Assembly (NCBI RefSeq): GCF_000243215.1
Contig: NZ_JH594596.1
Span: forward strand, 124,001-188,000
Origin: Odoribacter laneus YIT 12061
GTDB taxonomy: Bacteria > Bacteroidota > Bacteroidia > Bacteroidales > Marinifilaceae
Direction of reading: 5' to 3'
DNA: 64,000 nucleotides
The position numbers were made by a program, and so were the translations under genes. Positions 33,146-43,700 of this stretch are shown here, one piece after another. The notes under the pieces are model-generated. The model was not told the DNA's origin. It saw nothing but the letters and a program-made list of their open reading frames with translations, and did no database searches. How positions within the stretch are numbered: the stretch's first letter is position 1; the number at the start of each line of letters is the position of its first letter.

Positions 33146-35494
33146 TTAATCTTTCACACAGCGTATCGGTTGAGCATAACCGCATTGGGCACCGTTTTCA
33201 TATATTTTTGTCGTATTGAGCATATAGATACAGCGCATTTTGGCGTCCAGCCAGTACCAGGAAGCTGCCCCCGGAGCTTGTAACGTTACGCCGTCTTGGA
33301 AACTCAACATTCCGGCCAAGGGTAGAATTCTGACTTCCGTTGCTGTCGCTTTATTAAATGAAGCTTCGGCATCTGTGGCGTTATCAAAATAAGTTTCTTC
33401 ATTTCCTAAAAATTCAGTGATCTTGAGATATAAGTTCTTGCCGATTTGTCCCAACATTTCAAAACGTAGTGCATAAGCGTCCGCTGTTTCAAATTTTTTA
33501 ATAGCGTAAATTTTAGAAGTTCCGTCTCCTACATACAGGGTCCTGTCGGGTACTCCCGGTCTGTCGACTAATTTTTCGTAAATTACCCTACTTTGGGTAG
33601 TGGCGAAAGTACCGCTTGCTTCATTCGAAGGGAAGAATTGGATTAAATCATCTTTTGTCGGTACATGGTAACCGGCGGGGCAAGGTGAGGAGCCGGCACG
33701 GGCTTCCCATGTCGTCGCCGAACCCGGGTTTAATAGCCAATCTCCGTTTGAGGAGGTAATGAATTCGGTCATGGTTTGAGCTTTTTCCGCAGTGATCTCT
33801 TCACTGGCCGGTACAGTTGCCGTGGCGCCGGTATGAGGGAAACCCACGTTTCGTCCCCATTGGTAATACAATCCCCAAGTTTCTTTGTAATTGGGACCTA
33901 GTATATTTTCTTCTGTGGCAGCTAATTTGGCTCCTAAGTTACTTTCTGCTAATTTGGAAAGGGCATATTCTCTTTGACCGATTGTCGTCTGGGTAATTTC
34001 CACGATAGCGGGATCTGCCTTGTCTGCGGTTACCGTAAGTGTCGCCGTACGGTTTCCTGTGCCTGCGTAGGCTGCGACTGTAACCGTGAAGGAAGCGCTT
34101 CCCGTCCCGCTGCTTGGCTGAACCGTACACCAATCGGCATTGGCAGATACGTTTACCGTCCAGCGTACACTGCTGTTGGTCGTTACATTTACGACAAATT
34201 CGCCGCCTTGCTGATCGAAAGTGTGAGCATTTGCATCCAGTTTTAATTGGGGTTTATCATACTTTCTGGGAGAGGTCATGTGTTTGACATCGTCCAGATT
34301 TCTCAATAAAAGTTTCCATCCTCCGTTCTGGGTGAGGTGTCCGGTCACAAAACCATTTTTATCGCTGACTTTCTCCTTGGCGAAAGTGGCTGTTTCCAGG
34401 GTAGAAAGAACTAATTCTTCGCTACTGTTCCATAGGATAGGTTGATCTCCGTAAGTCTTCGTGATATCTTTAAATTCCACTTCGTTTAATTGAATCAGTA
34501 AACCGTCTGCCACTTCTCCGGCTAAAATATTAGCTATGGTTTTTACTGTCGGATTGACGGTAATAGTCGGGGTCGGTTGTGGGCTTAGAAGAGCTGTGCT
34601 CAGACTGCCGATCGCGTTCAAGCCGTTTACTGTCGTTTTACTTCCTCCGTTCAGTAATACATTCACCTGTGTTCCTAAAGCGATATCGTGTTTGGTTGTA
34701 AATTGCAAGGCAATAGCGTTTCCGCTGGCATCCTGGATGATCATGTTTTTCTCATCGATATTTTTGCCTTCCTTATCCGATGTTACCAATCCCTTTACCC
34801 AAATATAGTCTGTTTTTGTGTTTGCCGTTAAATTCCGTAATTCTGCGATGGTGGCCAGTTCCGGTTCTTCCTGGGTAATGGTGAGGGCTGCGGTTTTATG
34901 CTGGTCTCCGTTGAAAGTAAGGGTCACTTCCCGGCTTTCCGTCGTTGTATTGGGGCTGGCGGTGATTTCCATGCTGGTACTGTCGGCCGAGACTTGTAGG
35001 CTGATCCAGTCCGTTTCTTCCGAGAAGCTGGTTGTCCATTTCACGTTGGAAGTGATGGCTAACGTCTGATGGCCTCCTGCTACTTCAAATTCCATCACTT
35101 GGGGATTGACCGATAGAACCGGTTCTAAGCCTGGTTGAGAAACCGTAACTTTTTCTATCAGAGAGCCGGCAGTGATCGTCAATGTCGTTTCCCGAAGTTG
35201 ATAATCGGTATTTTTATTCGCACTGACTTTTACTTTGGCGTCTCCTTTTCCGCTGGCCGGATCGAGGGTGAGCCAGCTGCTTTCTGTATGAATGGACCAA
35301 CTTTGATTGGTAGAGAGAATGATTTCTTCGCTTCCTCCTTCCAGGGCCAGACTGATAGAGTGTTTATTGATTTCTAACGTCGGCAGTGCTTCATCCTTAT
35401 CGTCTTTACAACCGGATAAACTTAAACTAAGGATTAATACCAGGGTACTGAATATGCTTAATCCTCTTGTGGGGGTGCTAAATGTTTTTTTCAT
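33146..35494 (-). CDS. BACON-DUF5689-BACON-FISUMP surface lipoprotein B
   Basis: About 782 residues from the ATG at 35494, which gives a lipoprotein signal (lipobox LSGC); an upstream ATG at 35533 would overlap the previous gene by 11 bases. Order of domains: two BACON-type domains, a DUF5689 OB-fold-like domain (IWVKGLVTSD, IIQDASGNAIAL, GLLIQLNEVEF), a further BACON domain (WCTVQPSSGTG), and a FISUMP C-terminus (TWGLYYQWGRNVGF, SPCPAGYHVP, PIRCVKD). It is an extracellular binding or display protein of the uptake locus. Confidence 0.78.
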   Translation of the reverse strand: MKKTFSTPTRGLSIFSTLVLILSLSLSGCKDDKDEALPTLEINKHSISLALEGGSEEIILSTNQSWSIHTESSWLTLDPASGKGDAKVKVSANKNTDYQLRETTLTITAGSLIEKVTVSQPGLEPVLSVNPQVMEFEVAGGHQTLAITSNVKWTTSFSEETDWISLQVSADSTSMEITASPNTTTESREVTLTFNGDQHKTAALTITQEEPELATIAELRNLTANTKTDYIWVKGLVTSDKEGKNIDEKNMIIQDASGNAIALQFTTKHDIALGTQVNVLLNGGSKTTVNGLNAIGSLSTALLSPQPTPTITVNPTVKTIANILAGEVADGLLIQLNEVEFKDITKTYGDQPILWNSSEELVLSTLETATFAKEKVSDKNGFVTGHLTQNGGWKLLLRNLDDVKHMTSPRKYDKPQLKLDANAHTFDQQGGEFVVNVTTNSSVRWTVNVSANADWCTVQPSSGTGSASFTVTVAAYAGTGNRTATLTVTADKADPAIVEITQTTIGQREYALSKLAESNLGAKLAATEENILGPNYKETWGLYYQWGRNVGFPHTGATATVPASEEITAEKAQTMTEFITSSNGDWLLNPGSATTWEARAGSSPCPAGYHVPTKDDLIQFFPSNEASGTFATTQSRVIYEKLVDRPGVPDRTLYVGDGTSKIYAIKKFETADAYALRFEMLGQIGKNLYLKITEFLGNEETYFDNATDAEASFNKATATEVRILPLAGMLSFQDGVTLQAPGAASWYWLDAKMRCIYMLNTTKIYENGAQCGYAQPIRCVKD

Positions 35495-35522
35495 AATCAG
35501 GTTTTTTATATTAGAGTATAAT

Positions 35523-36980
35523 TTATTCTTCATCTTTTACACAACGTATACTACAGCCTAATGCCCGCGGACAATAATTGGCGTCGATATGGGTTTGCCA
35601 ATTTCCTATGGATACATAAACCGTATATTCGTTTACGGGAGAGGCTGTCCAGTAACTTCCGCTGACTCCTTCGGAGTTGGGACCTCCGGTATTGGTGTAC
35701 AGATAACCGCAGGAAGGGAAGAGTAAGACTGCCGATTCTTTAGCGGCTTCGAATAATTTTTCCGCTTCCAGGGCATCTTGAAAATCGGTATAAGCGTCTC
35801 CTTTGATTTCCGTAATTTTTAAATAGGAGTTTATACCATCCGGTTCGATAAATTCATACCGCAGTATGTAGGCTTCGTTCGTGCCGTATTTTTTTATGGC
35901 ATATCGGGTGCGGTTCCCATCTCCGGTAGAAACGCAGGTATATTCCGTGCCGTCGGCTTCCAGAACTTCTTTATTAACCAGTCTGTCTACACGGGAATAA
36001 CGTCCTTCGAATTCGTCGATCGGAAAAATTTGCGAGGCTTCGTAGTCTAGGGGAATATGCCAGCCGGCTGGTGAAGGATCGCTACCGGCCCTGTCTTTCC
36101 AGGTATAACTGTTTCCCGAGGCGGGTTTAGTGGTCCGGCTGCCGTCTATAAGCCAATCCATGGGCATAGTTTCGGAAGAGCCGATAAATTCGGACATCGT
36201 TTGTGCGCTCTCCGCCGTGATAGAAGGATTAGTGGTGATTACTTTATAAGTGACGCCATGTGGAAAACCGACATTTCTTCCCCACTGGTAAAAATTTCCC
36301 CAGGTATCCCGGTAGTTCGCGCTATTGACATTTGCTTCCGTAGCGGGAAGCGTGGCTCCTAGGTTGGTATCCGACCAGCGATCCAGTACGAAAGCTCCTT
36401 TAAAACGTTGGGTCACCTTGACGGTTTGGGTGTAATCACCGGCAGTTAGCGTGATCTGAGTTTCCCGGTTTATATTGGCCGAATAAGGTTCTGCGGAAAT
36501 TTTCAGGGTATCTCCTGTTTTTTCCAGATGACACCAGCCGGCCTCTACAGCGGCATTCCATCCGATATTACTCTCTACGAGCAAATTCTTAGGATCTCCG
36601 CTATAACCTAATGTCAATTCAGGTTGGGAAAGGATAATAATAATCCCTTCCTGATTTACCGGAATCGTCTTTGTTTTTTGGGGAGATGTAATTGTAATCT
36701 GGGCGGTCCTTGAAGAAAGAGACAGATTTTCCGGTACGCTGACGGTAATCTGATTCCCGGAAGTTGTCAGCGTACACCAGTCTTTATTACTCTCGGCATG
36801 CCAGCTGCCCGGGGTTTCTACTTCTATGGTACCTGTGCCTCCGGCAGCCTTTATCGTCAAGCCGGAAGAGACGATATTCAGGTCGGGTACGTTTTTCGTT
36901 TTATCGTCCGAGTCACATGCCGCCAAAGAGAAGCAAAATAACAGGACGAAGTATTTCATTATTTCTGTTTTCATATGCAT
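35523..36980 (-). CDS. BACON-FISUMP surface lipoprotein C
   Basis: A 485-residue lipoprotein (SLAAC) with two BACON-type domains (SNKDWCTL, EAGWCHL) and a FISUMP domain (TWGNFYQWGRNVGF, GSDPSPAGWHIP, YWTASPV, end IRCVKDEE). It is a clear paralogue of lipoprotein A in domain order and in the linker sequence (LDRWSDTNLGATLPAT against LEKWSETNVGATLPAT). Starts at 36980, 36974 and 36959 are all possible; the third gives the shortest signal. It lies 18 bases after the DUF4302 gene. Confidence 0.8.
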   Translation of the reverse strand: MHMKTEIMKYFVLLFCFSLAACDSDDKTKNVPDLNIVSSGLTIKAAGGTGTIEVETPGSWHAESNKDWCTLTTSGNQITVSVPENLSLSSRTAQITITSPQKTKTIPVNQEGIIIILSQPELTLGYSGDPKNLLVESNIGWNAAVEAGWCHLEKTGDTLKISAEPYSANINRETQITLTAGDYTQTVKVTQRFKGAFVLDRWSDTNLGATLPATEANVNSANYRDTWGNFYQWGRNVGFPHGVTYKVITTNPSITAESAQTMSEFIGSSETMPMDWLIDGSRTTKPASGNSYTWKDRAGSDPSPAGWHIPLDYEASQIFPIDEFEGRYSRVDRLVNKEVLEADGTEYTCVSTGDGNRTRYAIKKYGTNEAYILRYEFIEPDGINSYLKITEIKGDAYTDFQDALEAEKLFEAAKESAVLLFPSCGYLYTNTGGPNSEGVSGSYWTASPVNEYTVYVSIGNWQTHIDANYCPRALGCSIRCVKDEE

Positions 36981-36998
36981 AAGTTTATAGGCCGTTTA

Positions 36999-38291
36999 TT
37001 ACTCAATACTTAACTCAAACCATACATCGCTTCCGTCTGTTTTCTGGAAAAAGAAAGAAGTTGGGTTGTCGGAGGGATTGCCGGTGAGCGAATATCTCCC
37101 GCTCATCATCTCGACGATTTCTTTTCCGCCGTTCCCATAAAATGCATTCCCATTGTCATCTACCAAACCGGAAAAGCTAATATCTATTTCATCTTCTGTC
37201 CATTTGACAGGTTTGACATACATTAATAATAAGCAGGCATATATATTATAGCCGTCGGTCAGATCTACTTCCAGAAACTGCCCTTCATATTCTGCATCAT
37301 AGGAAAGAAATATCTTGTAGAGAGATAGTCCTTGCTGATCTTTGAGAATTTGATTGGCATTTAGCCAGCGAGTGAGGAAGGGAGAACTTATAACTTTCAG
37401 GGTTAAGTACCAATTCAAAGTACTATAAGCGTATTTTTTATTCGGCGACATCGGTATCGTTGAAATCCGGGCATCTACATTATTATCGGTGCATTGCAGA
37501 TTGCGTTCGATTTCCGACCAGTCGAAGTACTGGATTTCCTTGCCACCGATTTGGACGGGTTGATAGAACTTTATACCGGTAGTCGTGTAAATAAAAGGTA
37601 CATTTAAGGTTAGCGTATCACTCCCATTGACGTAATCCAGTTCTAGTGTTCTTCCGCCTGTTTCGGGCAACAGGGCCCGTCCTTTCCGTTCAATCAAGAC
37701 CGGATTACCGTCTACTTCCATCCGGTAACAACACCCTTCTGGAGGGGTGGTTACCTGAATAATATGCTTGATGGAGGCCAGTGTTTCTTCCCAGCTTTGA
37801 CCGGTGGGAAGGGGTTTCATCCGGATCGTATTACCCGTTTTCTTCCCTTCCAGAATCAGTTCGTCTTTTTCCTTACCAACGATTATAAATTCATAGTCGC
37901 CCTCGTATCCCAAACCTTCCAGGCCCGGTACAGACGGATCTGAAAAGAAATGAAATACCTGATTGTAAGTGTCAAAACTGAGTACCGGCCCTGTATCTCC
38001 TTTAAGAGAATAAAGGCTGGATACAGGGGTGGGATTGGTTTCAGAACTCATAAATACTTCTTCTTCCGTAAAAGAAAGCAGGATAATATATCCTCCGTAG
38101 GCACAATCGCCTTTCGGATAATATTCCATGAGCCACCCGTTCGGAACCTCGGTCAGTATTTTCTGGTATTGTTTTAAAGCTTCTGACAGACGTTCAGTGG
38201 AGGGTTTGTCGAAAATGTCTTTTTCATCTTCTACACAAGCTTGCAGGCAAAACGAGAAGAGAAAAATTACTATATATATTGTGTTCCTCAT
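36999..38291 (-). CDS. DUF4302 lipoprotein
   Basis: A 430-residue lipoprotein (lipobox LQAC, Cys19). The opening LSEALKQYQKILTEVPNGW and MEYYPKGDCAYGGYI are the signature of DUF4302 proteins, which accompany SusC/SusD-type systems with a HExxH lipoprotein. It is probably displayed on the cell surface. It lies 86 bases after the metallohydrolase gene in the same direction. Confidence 0.85.
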   Translation of the reverse strand: MRNTIYIVIFLFSFCLQACVEDEKDIFDKPSTERLSEALKQYQKILTEVPNGWLMEYYPKGDCAYGGYIILLSFTEEEVFMSSETNPTPVSSLYSLKGDTGPVLSFDTYNQVFHFFSDPSVPGLEGLGYEGDYEFIIVGKEKDELILEGKKTGNTIRMKPLPTGQSWEETLASIKHIIQVTTPPEGCCYRMEVDGNPVLIERKGRALLPETGGRTLELDYVNGSDTLTLNVPFIYTTTGIKFYQPVQIGGKEIQYFDWSEIERNLQCTDNNVDARISTIPMSPNKKYAYSTLNWYLTLKVISSPFLTRWLNANQILKDQQGLSLYKIFLSYDAEYEGQFLEVDLTDGYNIYACLLLMYVKPVKWTEDEIDISFSGLVDDNGNAFYGNGGKEIVEMMSGRYSLTGNPSDNPTSFFFQKTDGSDVWFELSIE

Positions 38292-38377
38292 AATGATTCA
38301 TTTAATAAATAAAATATTCTATTTTCAAGGACTTCGGATGTTGCTTATTCAGTAAAAACGCAAATGCCGGTTTTCTA

Positions 38378-39253
38378 TTACTGATCCAGGCTGTAATCCA
38401 GATTTTGAATCTCCTTCGATCGGCGTTCTACGGTACTGCGTAATTTATCAATATCGATATTCCAGGACGTTCTAAGCCAGTTCCGTACGATAGTAAATTT
38501 CTTTTGTATAATTGTGCTGCCTTCTGTTCCGGCCTTTTCCAATAATTCTTCCCAGTATGCATTGGAGTGGGTTAGATAAATGGCGATAACCTCTACAAAG
38601 TCTTCCTGGGGTTCGCTGCTGGCATAGGGAGAAACAAAACCCATTTGCAGCGCTTCTTCTTCTTTCCGGTTCATCCAGCCGGAAGGAGAATAGTCGGAAG
38701 TGGATATTTTGTCGAAATCCTTGGGATAGTTCTTGGTCTGATGCAAAATATGAGCAAATTCATGGTGCATGGTCTTGAAATAATAATAATTCAAGGAGTC
38801 GATACTATTTAGATTCAGTTCGTTTACTTTGTATAATGTCACCATCAAACCTCCTTCTGCCGTACCTAAAACTTCTGTCTGTTGTTCGGCATTGATGGCA
38901 GGAGAACCAATCAGATGAATTACTTTCGGCACATAAGTTCTCATAAAATCAATGCCGGCAATTTCGTCATAAGATTCCAGCCAGAGGTGTTTGATCAGTT
39001 TTGCCAGTTTGATTGAATTATCCATAGTGGCTGGTACTAAATTATAGGATTGGTCTATTTCCATATCCTCTATCCGGTATTTCAAATCGATATTATAATT
39101 ATTGACATAATGATCCAGTAACCATAAATCGAACTGATTGCGTTTTATATCCGAAGGGTCGAAAATTGTACCTTCCGGCTTATCTTCAGAACATCCTGTT
39201 GAAAAGAAGCTGAGGAAGAAAAGGAGCAGTGAATAACTTACTATTGTTTTCAT
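38378..39253 (-). CDS. Substrate import-associated zinc metallohydrolase lipoprotein
   Basis: A 291-residue lipoprotein (STGC) with the zinc motif HHEFAHILH, in which His-Glu-x-x-His is intact, and a distal acidic region EDFVEVIAIYL that could supply the third ligand. It belongs to the TIGR04549 type known to travel with SusC/SusD genes. It is predicted to cut a peptide or other substrate on the cell surface before import. It lies 26 bases after SusD. Confidence 0.88.
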   Translation of the reverse strand: MKTIVSYSLLLFFLSFFSTGCSEDKPEGTIFDPSDIKRNQFDLWLLDHYVNNYNIDLKYRIEDMEIDQSYNLVPATMDNSIKLAKLIKHLWLESYDEIAGIDFMRTYVPKVIHLIGSPAINAEQQTEVLGTAEGGLMVTLYKVNELNLNSIDSLNYYYFKTMHHEFAHILHQTKNYPKDFDKISTSDYSPSGWMNRKEEEALQMGFVSPYASSEPQEDFVEVIAIYLTHSNAYWEELLEKAGTEGSTIIQKKFTIVRNWLRTSWNIDIDKLRSTVERRSKEIQNLDYSLDQ

Positions 39254-39279
39254 TGTATTTCGTTTATAGGTGAGGATTA

Positions 39280-40782
39280 TTATCTGGGGTTGGCAGGCAA
39301 ACCTGCACCGATTACCTGTGCCGGTAATTGGATGGCGCGTCTGGGATCGTCCACTGTTAAAATATCATCACTGCTTTCATAATGATTGTGAACGACTTCT
39401 ATTCCATATCGTTTGATATCAAACCAGCGCAGGCCGTCGTGTATCGTTTCAATTCTCCGACAGTGGAGAATAAAATGAATAAAACTTTCCTGAGTGCCCG
39501 GATTTATTGAAAATTTAGGGTGTAAGACCTTTTTACTGGGTACCTCTTGAGTGTAATAATTATGAATAATATCCGGAGATATATTCACTCCGCTGTTGGT
39601 GTGTCCTTTTAACCACAGATTCATATCTGCCAAAGCCAGAGCATAATTTTCCTGATATACATAGGCTTCTGCCCGGCAAAGTAATGTTTCGTCGGTGGTG
39701 AAGGCCGGGTAGACAATGTTTATGTAACCGATACCCGCTACCTTATCGGTATACTCTGTAAATGCTCCTAATTTCGGATAGCATAATTTCTGAGCATCTC
39801 CGAAGACGGTATTATAGGCAGACAGGTTTTCTCCCCATAATCCGGGCGACCAAATTGTACCTTCTTTGGCGATTTCCTGAGAATGCCCGTACCGTTTTCC
39901 TCCGTTTGTATAAGGACCGTGAATGATCGGCCAATAAGATTTCGCCGGTAATATCAGTAAATTACAATTTAATTCTGCACTGATATAATGATTGAATCTC
40001 CAATCTAAGTCGGAAGTTTTGGCATCGCCCAGATAATCCCGTATTACTTCATTGGGGGCGTCTCCCAGAGCCAGTGTCGCATACTTGATGGTGAGATCAA
40101 ATTTTCTGTAATAGAGATAAAAACGGGCAGCAAAGGCGCAAGCCGCTTTGTAGTTAAAGTGGTATTTCGGAATGTCGTAAAGTTGGTCATTGATTAAGGG
40201 AAGGCCTTCTTCGATATCCCGGGCTATTTTTTCATAGACTTCTGCTACAGTACCTCTGTCGTAATTTTTGAATACTACAGTTTCAGGTTCTTCTACATAG
40301 GGGATGCCCATATCTTGTGTACTGTTTTGTTCGTTATAATGCTGGCAAAAAATATTGACGAGTACGAAATGAGCATAGGCCCGGCATAAGAGGGCTTCTC
40401 CTTTTTGTGCCGTACAATTTTCCTCCCCGATTTCTTTAATCGTTTGTAAAACGTGATTGGCAGAGGCGATAGCTATATAGCATTGATCCCAAAGATATTG
40501 GGGAGAGTCTTGTGTGATTTCGGAGACATCCTCCCAATTGTAACATTGGGGAACCATTAAGGAATAATAAGTATAGAGGGGACCATTATCTGCTGTATTA
40601 TCCGACATCAATTCCGTCATAGTAATGAAAGAAGCTGCAGGATAAGCCGAAACCAGCAGACTGGTAAGTTTTTCTTCTGTATTCAATTCTGCCCGGTTGT
40701 CGGGCATTTTATCCAGGAAATCATTACAGGCTGTAAACAGACATGCCCCTGTAATCAGCAGAGAAATAATGATATTTTTCAT
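39280..40782 (-). CDS. SusD/RagB-like outer-membrane substrate-binding lipoprotein
   Basis: A 500-residue SusD/RagB family lipoprotein (lipobox FTAC) that caps the SusC pore and binds the substrate. Typical features are the early DFLDKMPDNRAEL, an all-helical TPR-like body with LCRAYAHFVLVNIFCQ, ETLLCRAEAYVYQ, and the C-terminal ETIHDGLRWFDIKRYG. It starts 11 bases after SusC and is surely co-transcribed. Carrying a metallohydrolase lipoprotein instead of glycosidases points to a non-polysaccharide cargo, which is inferred. Confidence 0.95.
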   Translation of the reverse strand: MKNIIISLLITGACLFTACNDFLDKMPDNRAELNTEEKLTSLLVSAYPAASFITMTELMSDNTADNGPLYTYYSLMVPQCYNWEDVSEITQDSPQYLWDQCYIAIASANHVLQTIKEIGEENCTAQKGEALLCRAYAHFVLVNIFCQHYNEQNSTQDMGIPYVEEPETVVFKNYDRGTVAEVYEKIARDIEEGLPLINDQLYDIPKYHFNYKAACAFAARFYLYYRKFDLTIKYATLALGDAPNEVIRDYLGDAKTSDLDWRFNHYISAELNCNLLILPAKSYWPIIHGPYTNGGKRYGHSQEIAKEGTIWSPGLWGENLSAYNTVFGDAQKLCYPKLGAFTEYTDKVAGIGYINIVYPAFTTDETLLCRAEAYVYQENYALALADMNLWLKGHTNSGVNISPDIIHNYYTQEVPSKKVLHPKFSINPGTQESFIHFILHCRRIETIHDGLRWFDIKRYGIEVVHNHYESSDDILTVDDPRRAIQLPAQVIGAGLPANPR

Positions 40783-40793
40783 ATTTTCAGGTA

Positions 40794-43700
40794 TTAGAAT
40801 CCGAATTTTAAAGTAAACGTAAATTGCTTGGGTACAGGGGCGGAAACACCACCTGAACGGAAGAATTCAGGATCTTGTCCGTTTAGTTTTGAATCAGCAT
40901 AGATCAGAAACGGATTGGTTGTTTGTACTTTTAATTGAAGGTTATTGAGCTTCAGCCGACTGATCCATTTTTCCGGAAAATTATAGCTGAGAGATATCTC
41001 TTTCATCCGTATAAACCCTCCGTCGGCAATGCGTGCATCTGAGTAATTATAAGCGTTATAAGCATACGATAAATTGGGAATATCCTTATTTTGTCGTTTG
41101 CTGGCGATTACGGGAATATTGGTGAAAGCTTCGTCTCCGGGAAGCATCCATCTGTTTTTGAACTCTTTGGGCATTGCATCCAGGTCGGAATAGGAATTAC
41201 TGAATACCGGGTCTAAACGGATTACATTTCCAAACGAATAGGTAATGAAGATATTCAATCTGAAATTTTTATAGGTGAAAATGTTTCCGAAACTTCCGGT
41301 AATGGTGGGTTCTGTGGGACCTTCGTATTTCAGAAAACTCAGGTTGTCCATTTCCTGAAAATTAATATCCGTTATGGTAATATCCCCTTTATGGTTCAAA
41401 AACAGGGGTAATCCATTCTTATTTAATCCTCTGAACGGCATGGAAAAAAGAGAACGTACCGGATAGTTTTTCAGAGCAAACCCATTTCCGGTAATCAGGT
41501 CGATGACTCTGGAACGGGTATCCAGTTTCGTAACTTCATTTTTATTTTTTGAAAAAATGAAATCTGTGCTCCAGCTGAAATCTTTGGTTTGTATATTTTT
41601 CGTAGAAAGGGTAAATTCAACTCCCCTGGATTTCATAGAGGCGACATTGGCATATTTCTGGGTTTCTCCTCCGGCGCCTTGGGTGCTCGTAAGTCCGATC
41701 AGATCGTAATTATTTCGCGTATAGTAATCCAGGGTAAAATTGATCCGGTTGTCCAGAAATCCGAGGTCTGCTCCTAAATTTAATTCGTGTTTTTTTTCGT
41801 AGGTCAATTCACTGTTTTCCAGGGAGCTGATCTGTATACCTGATTCTTTTACCGTGGAGGAGGGCCGGTAGGGACTGTAACTCGTATAAATGGCCCGGGA
41901 GTTACTTACGAAAGCCGGTCCGCGGTCTGCAGTCAGGCTGTAAGAAGCCCGGAGAGTCAGGTGAGAAAGAGCGGGTTCCAACGATTCAAAAAAAGATTCT
42001 TCGTGCACATTCCAGGCCAAGGCTGTATTCCAGGTAGGCAACCAACGGGAACTTTTCGATTTTCCTAATTTGTTTGATCCTTCATAACGTAGCGTCCCAT
42101 TGAGGGTATATTTGCCCCGGAAAGAATAAGTTGCGGTACCGAAAAATGCAACATTCCGGGCGGTAGTGGTGACATTGTCATAATACTGTCCGTTTTCTTC
42201 CGCCAATTGTTTAAATGCATTGTAGTCGAAAAAAGGATTTCCTCCCATTTCATACTGGTAACCCAAACCGTTGAACCAAGTTTCTTGACGTTCAATCGAG
42301 CTGGTTTCCATGCCGCCGAAAAAATTGAAAATATGAGTTTCTCTGAAAATTTTATTATAACTCAAAGTCGCCCGGAAGTCAATTCCGAACATTTTATAAT
42401 TGGTCCGTTTGTAAATACCTCCTTTCGGTAGTATGCTGATAGGTAAACTGTAAGCAATGTCCGGGTCTTTATAAAGAAAAGGGTTGGCGTCCCGGATGGT
42501 AGCGTCTGCCATAGCCCGATAGGCTAAAGCCTGATTCGAATTATCCCTGACGTTGTGTTCTTGGGAAGAATTCTGGTATTTTACAGCTCCTAATACTTTG
42601 GCTTCCAAGCCGCTTAAAATTTTCCATTTTAATTCCCCCTGAAATTTTAGATCCACCATATTGAGATCGATATAATTGTTATCCAGCTCGTTCAGAATAT
42701 TGAATGGAGCATAATTACGGGTATAATATACATATCCGCTTTTGTCTTTTGCGGCCAAGGCCCGGGAGGTATTGAGGGCGTAACTATAGGGATTGATATC
42801 GAAATCCCGTTTCACTTCGCCGCTGACCACATCTATTTGTTGACTGAGGGTTCCGGGGGCTTTTTGTTTCCGGTAGGAGCCGTTGGAAATTAAATTGATG
42901 CTCAGGTTCGGCAAGATGTTGAAAGAAGCATTTACATTTGCGGTATATCGGTTCACGGAACTGGCTTTCGACCATCCCGGATCGTGATAAAGGCTGAGCG
43001 AAGTATAATATTGGGCTTTCTCTGTGCCTGAACTCAGGCTGATAGAATGGTTCTGAGCCAGAGAATTTTTGAATAATTCTTTAAACCAGTTCGTATTTCT
43101 TCTTTCGGCTTCTCCTAAATATTGATAGCAGGCTTCCGGAGTATTGGCTAATTCCCAGCTACCTGATACGGGATCGTAAGTATTGATTAATTGATACATT
43201 TTTCCGTATACCCCGCTTTCTGAAGCTCTGTATGTTTTGGCGAATCCCAGCCATCCTTTTTCCTGCATTTCTTTATAGACCCTCATTTGATCCTGAGAAT
43301 TCATAATGTTGAAGGTAGTATAACTCGGTACCATTCTTACGGTAAATTCTCCCGAATAATTGATGTGGCTGACTCCGGCTTTTCCTTTTTTGGTTGTGAC
43401 GACGATAACCCCGGCCATCGCTCTGGCTCCGTAAATGGAAGTGGCAGAACCGTCTTTGAGGATCTGAAAACTTTCAATATCGTCGGAACTCAGCCCGGCA
43501 ATTGCAGAACTGATTAAGGTCACCGCATCTCCGGAGGAAAGATCGTCTGCTCCCAATTCCACCACATCTTCCATAACCACTCCGTCTACCACCCAAAGCG
43601 GGCGACTGCTTCCGTAGATGGAGGTGGCTCCTCTGACCCGGATTTTCGGGGCTGTCCCGAATGTTCCGGATACATTTTGTACGGTTACTCCTGCGGAACG

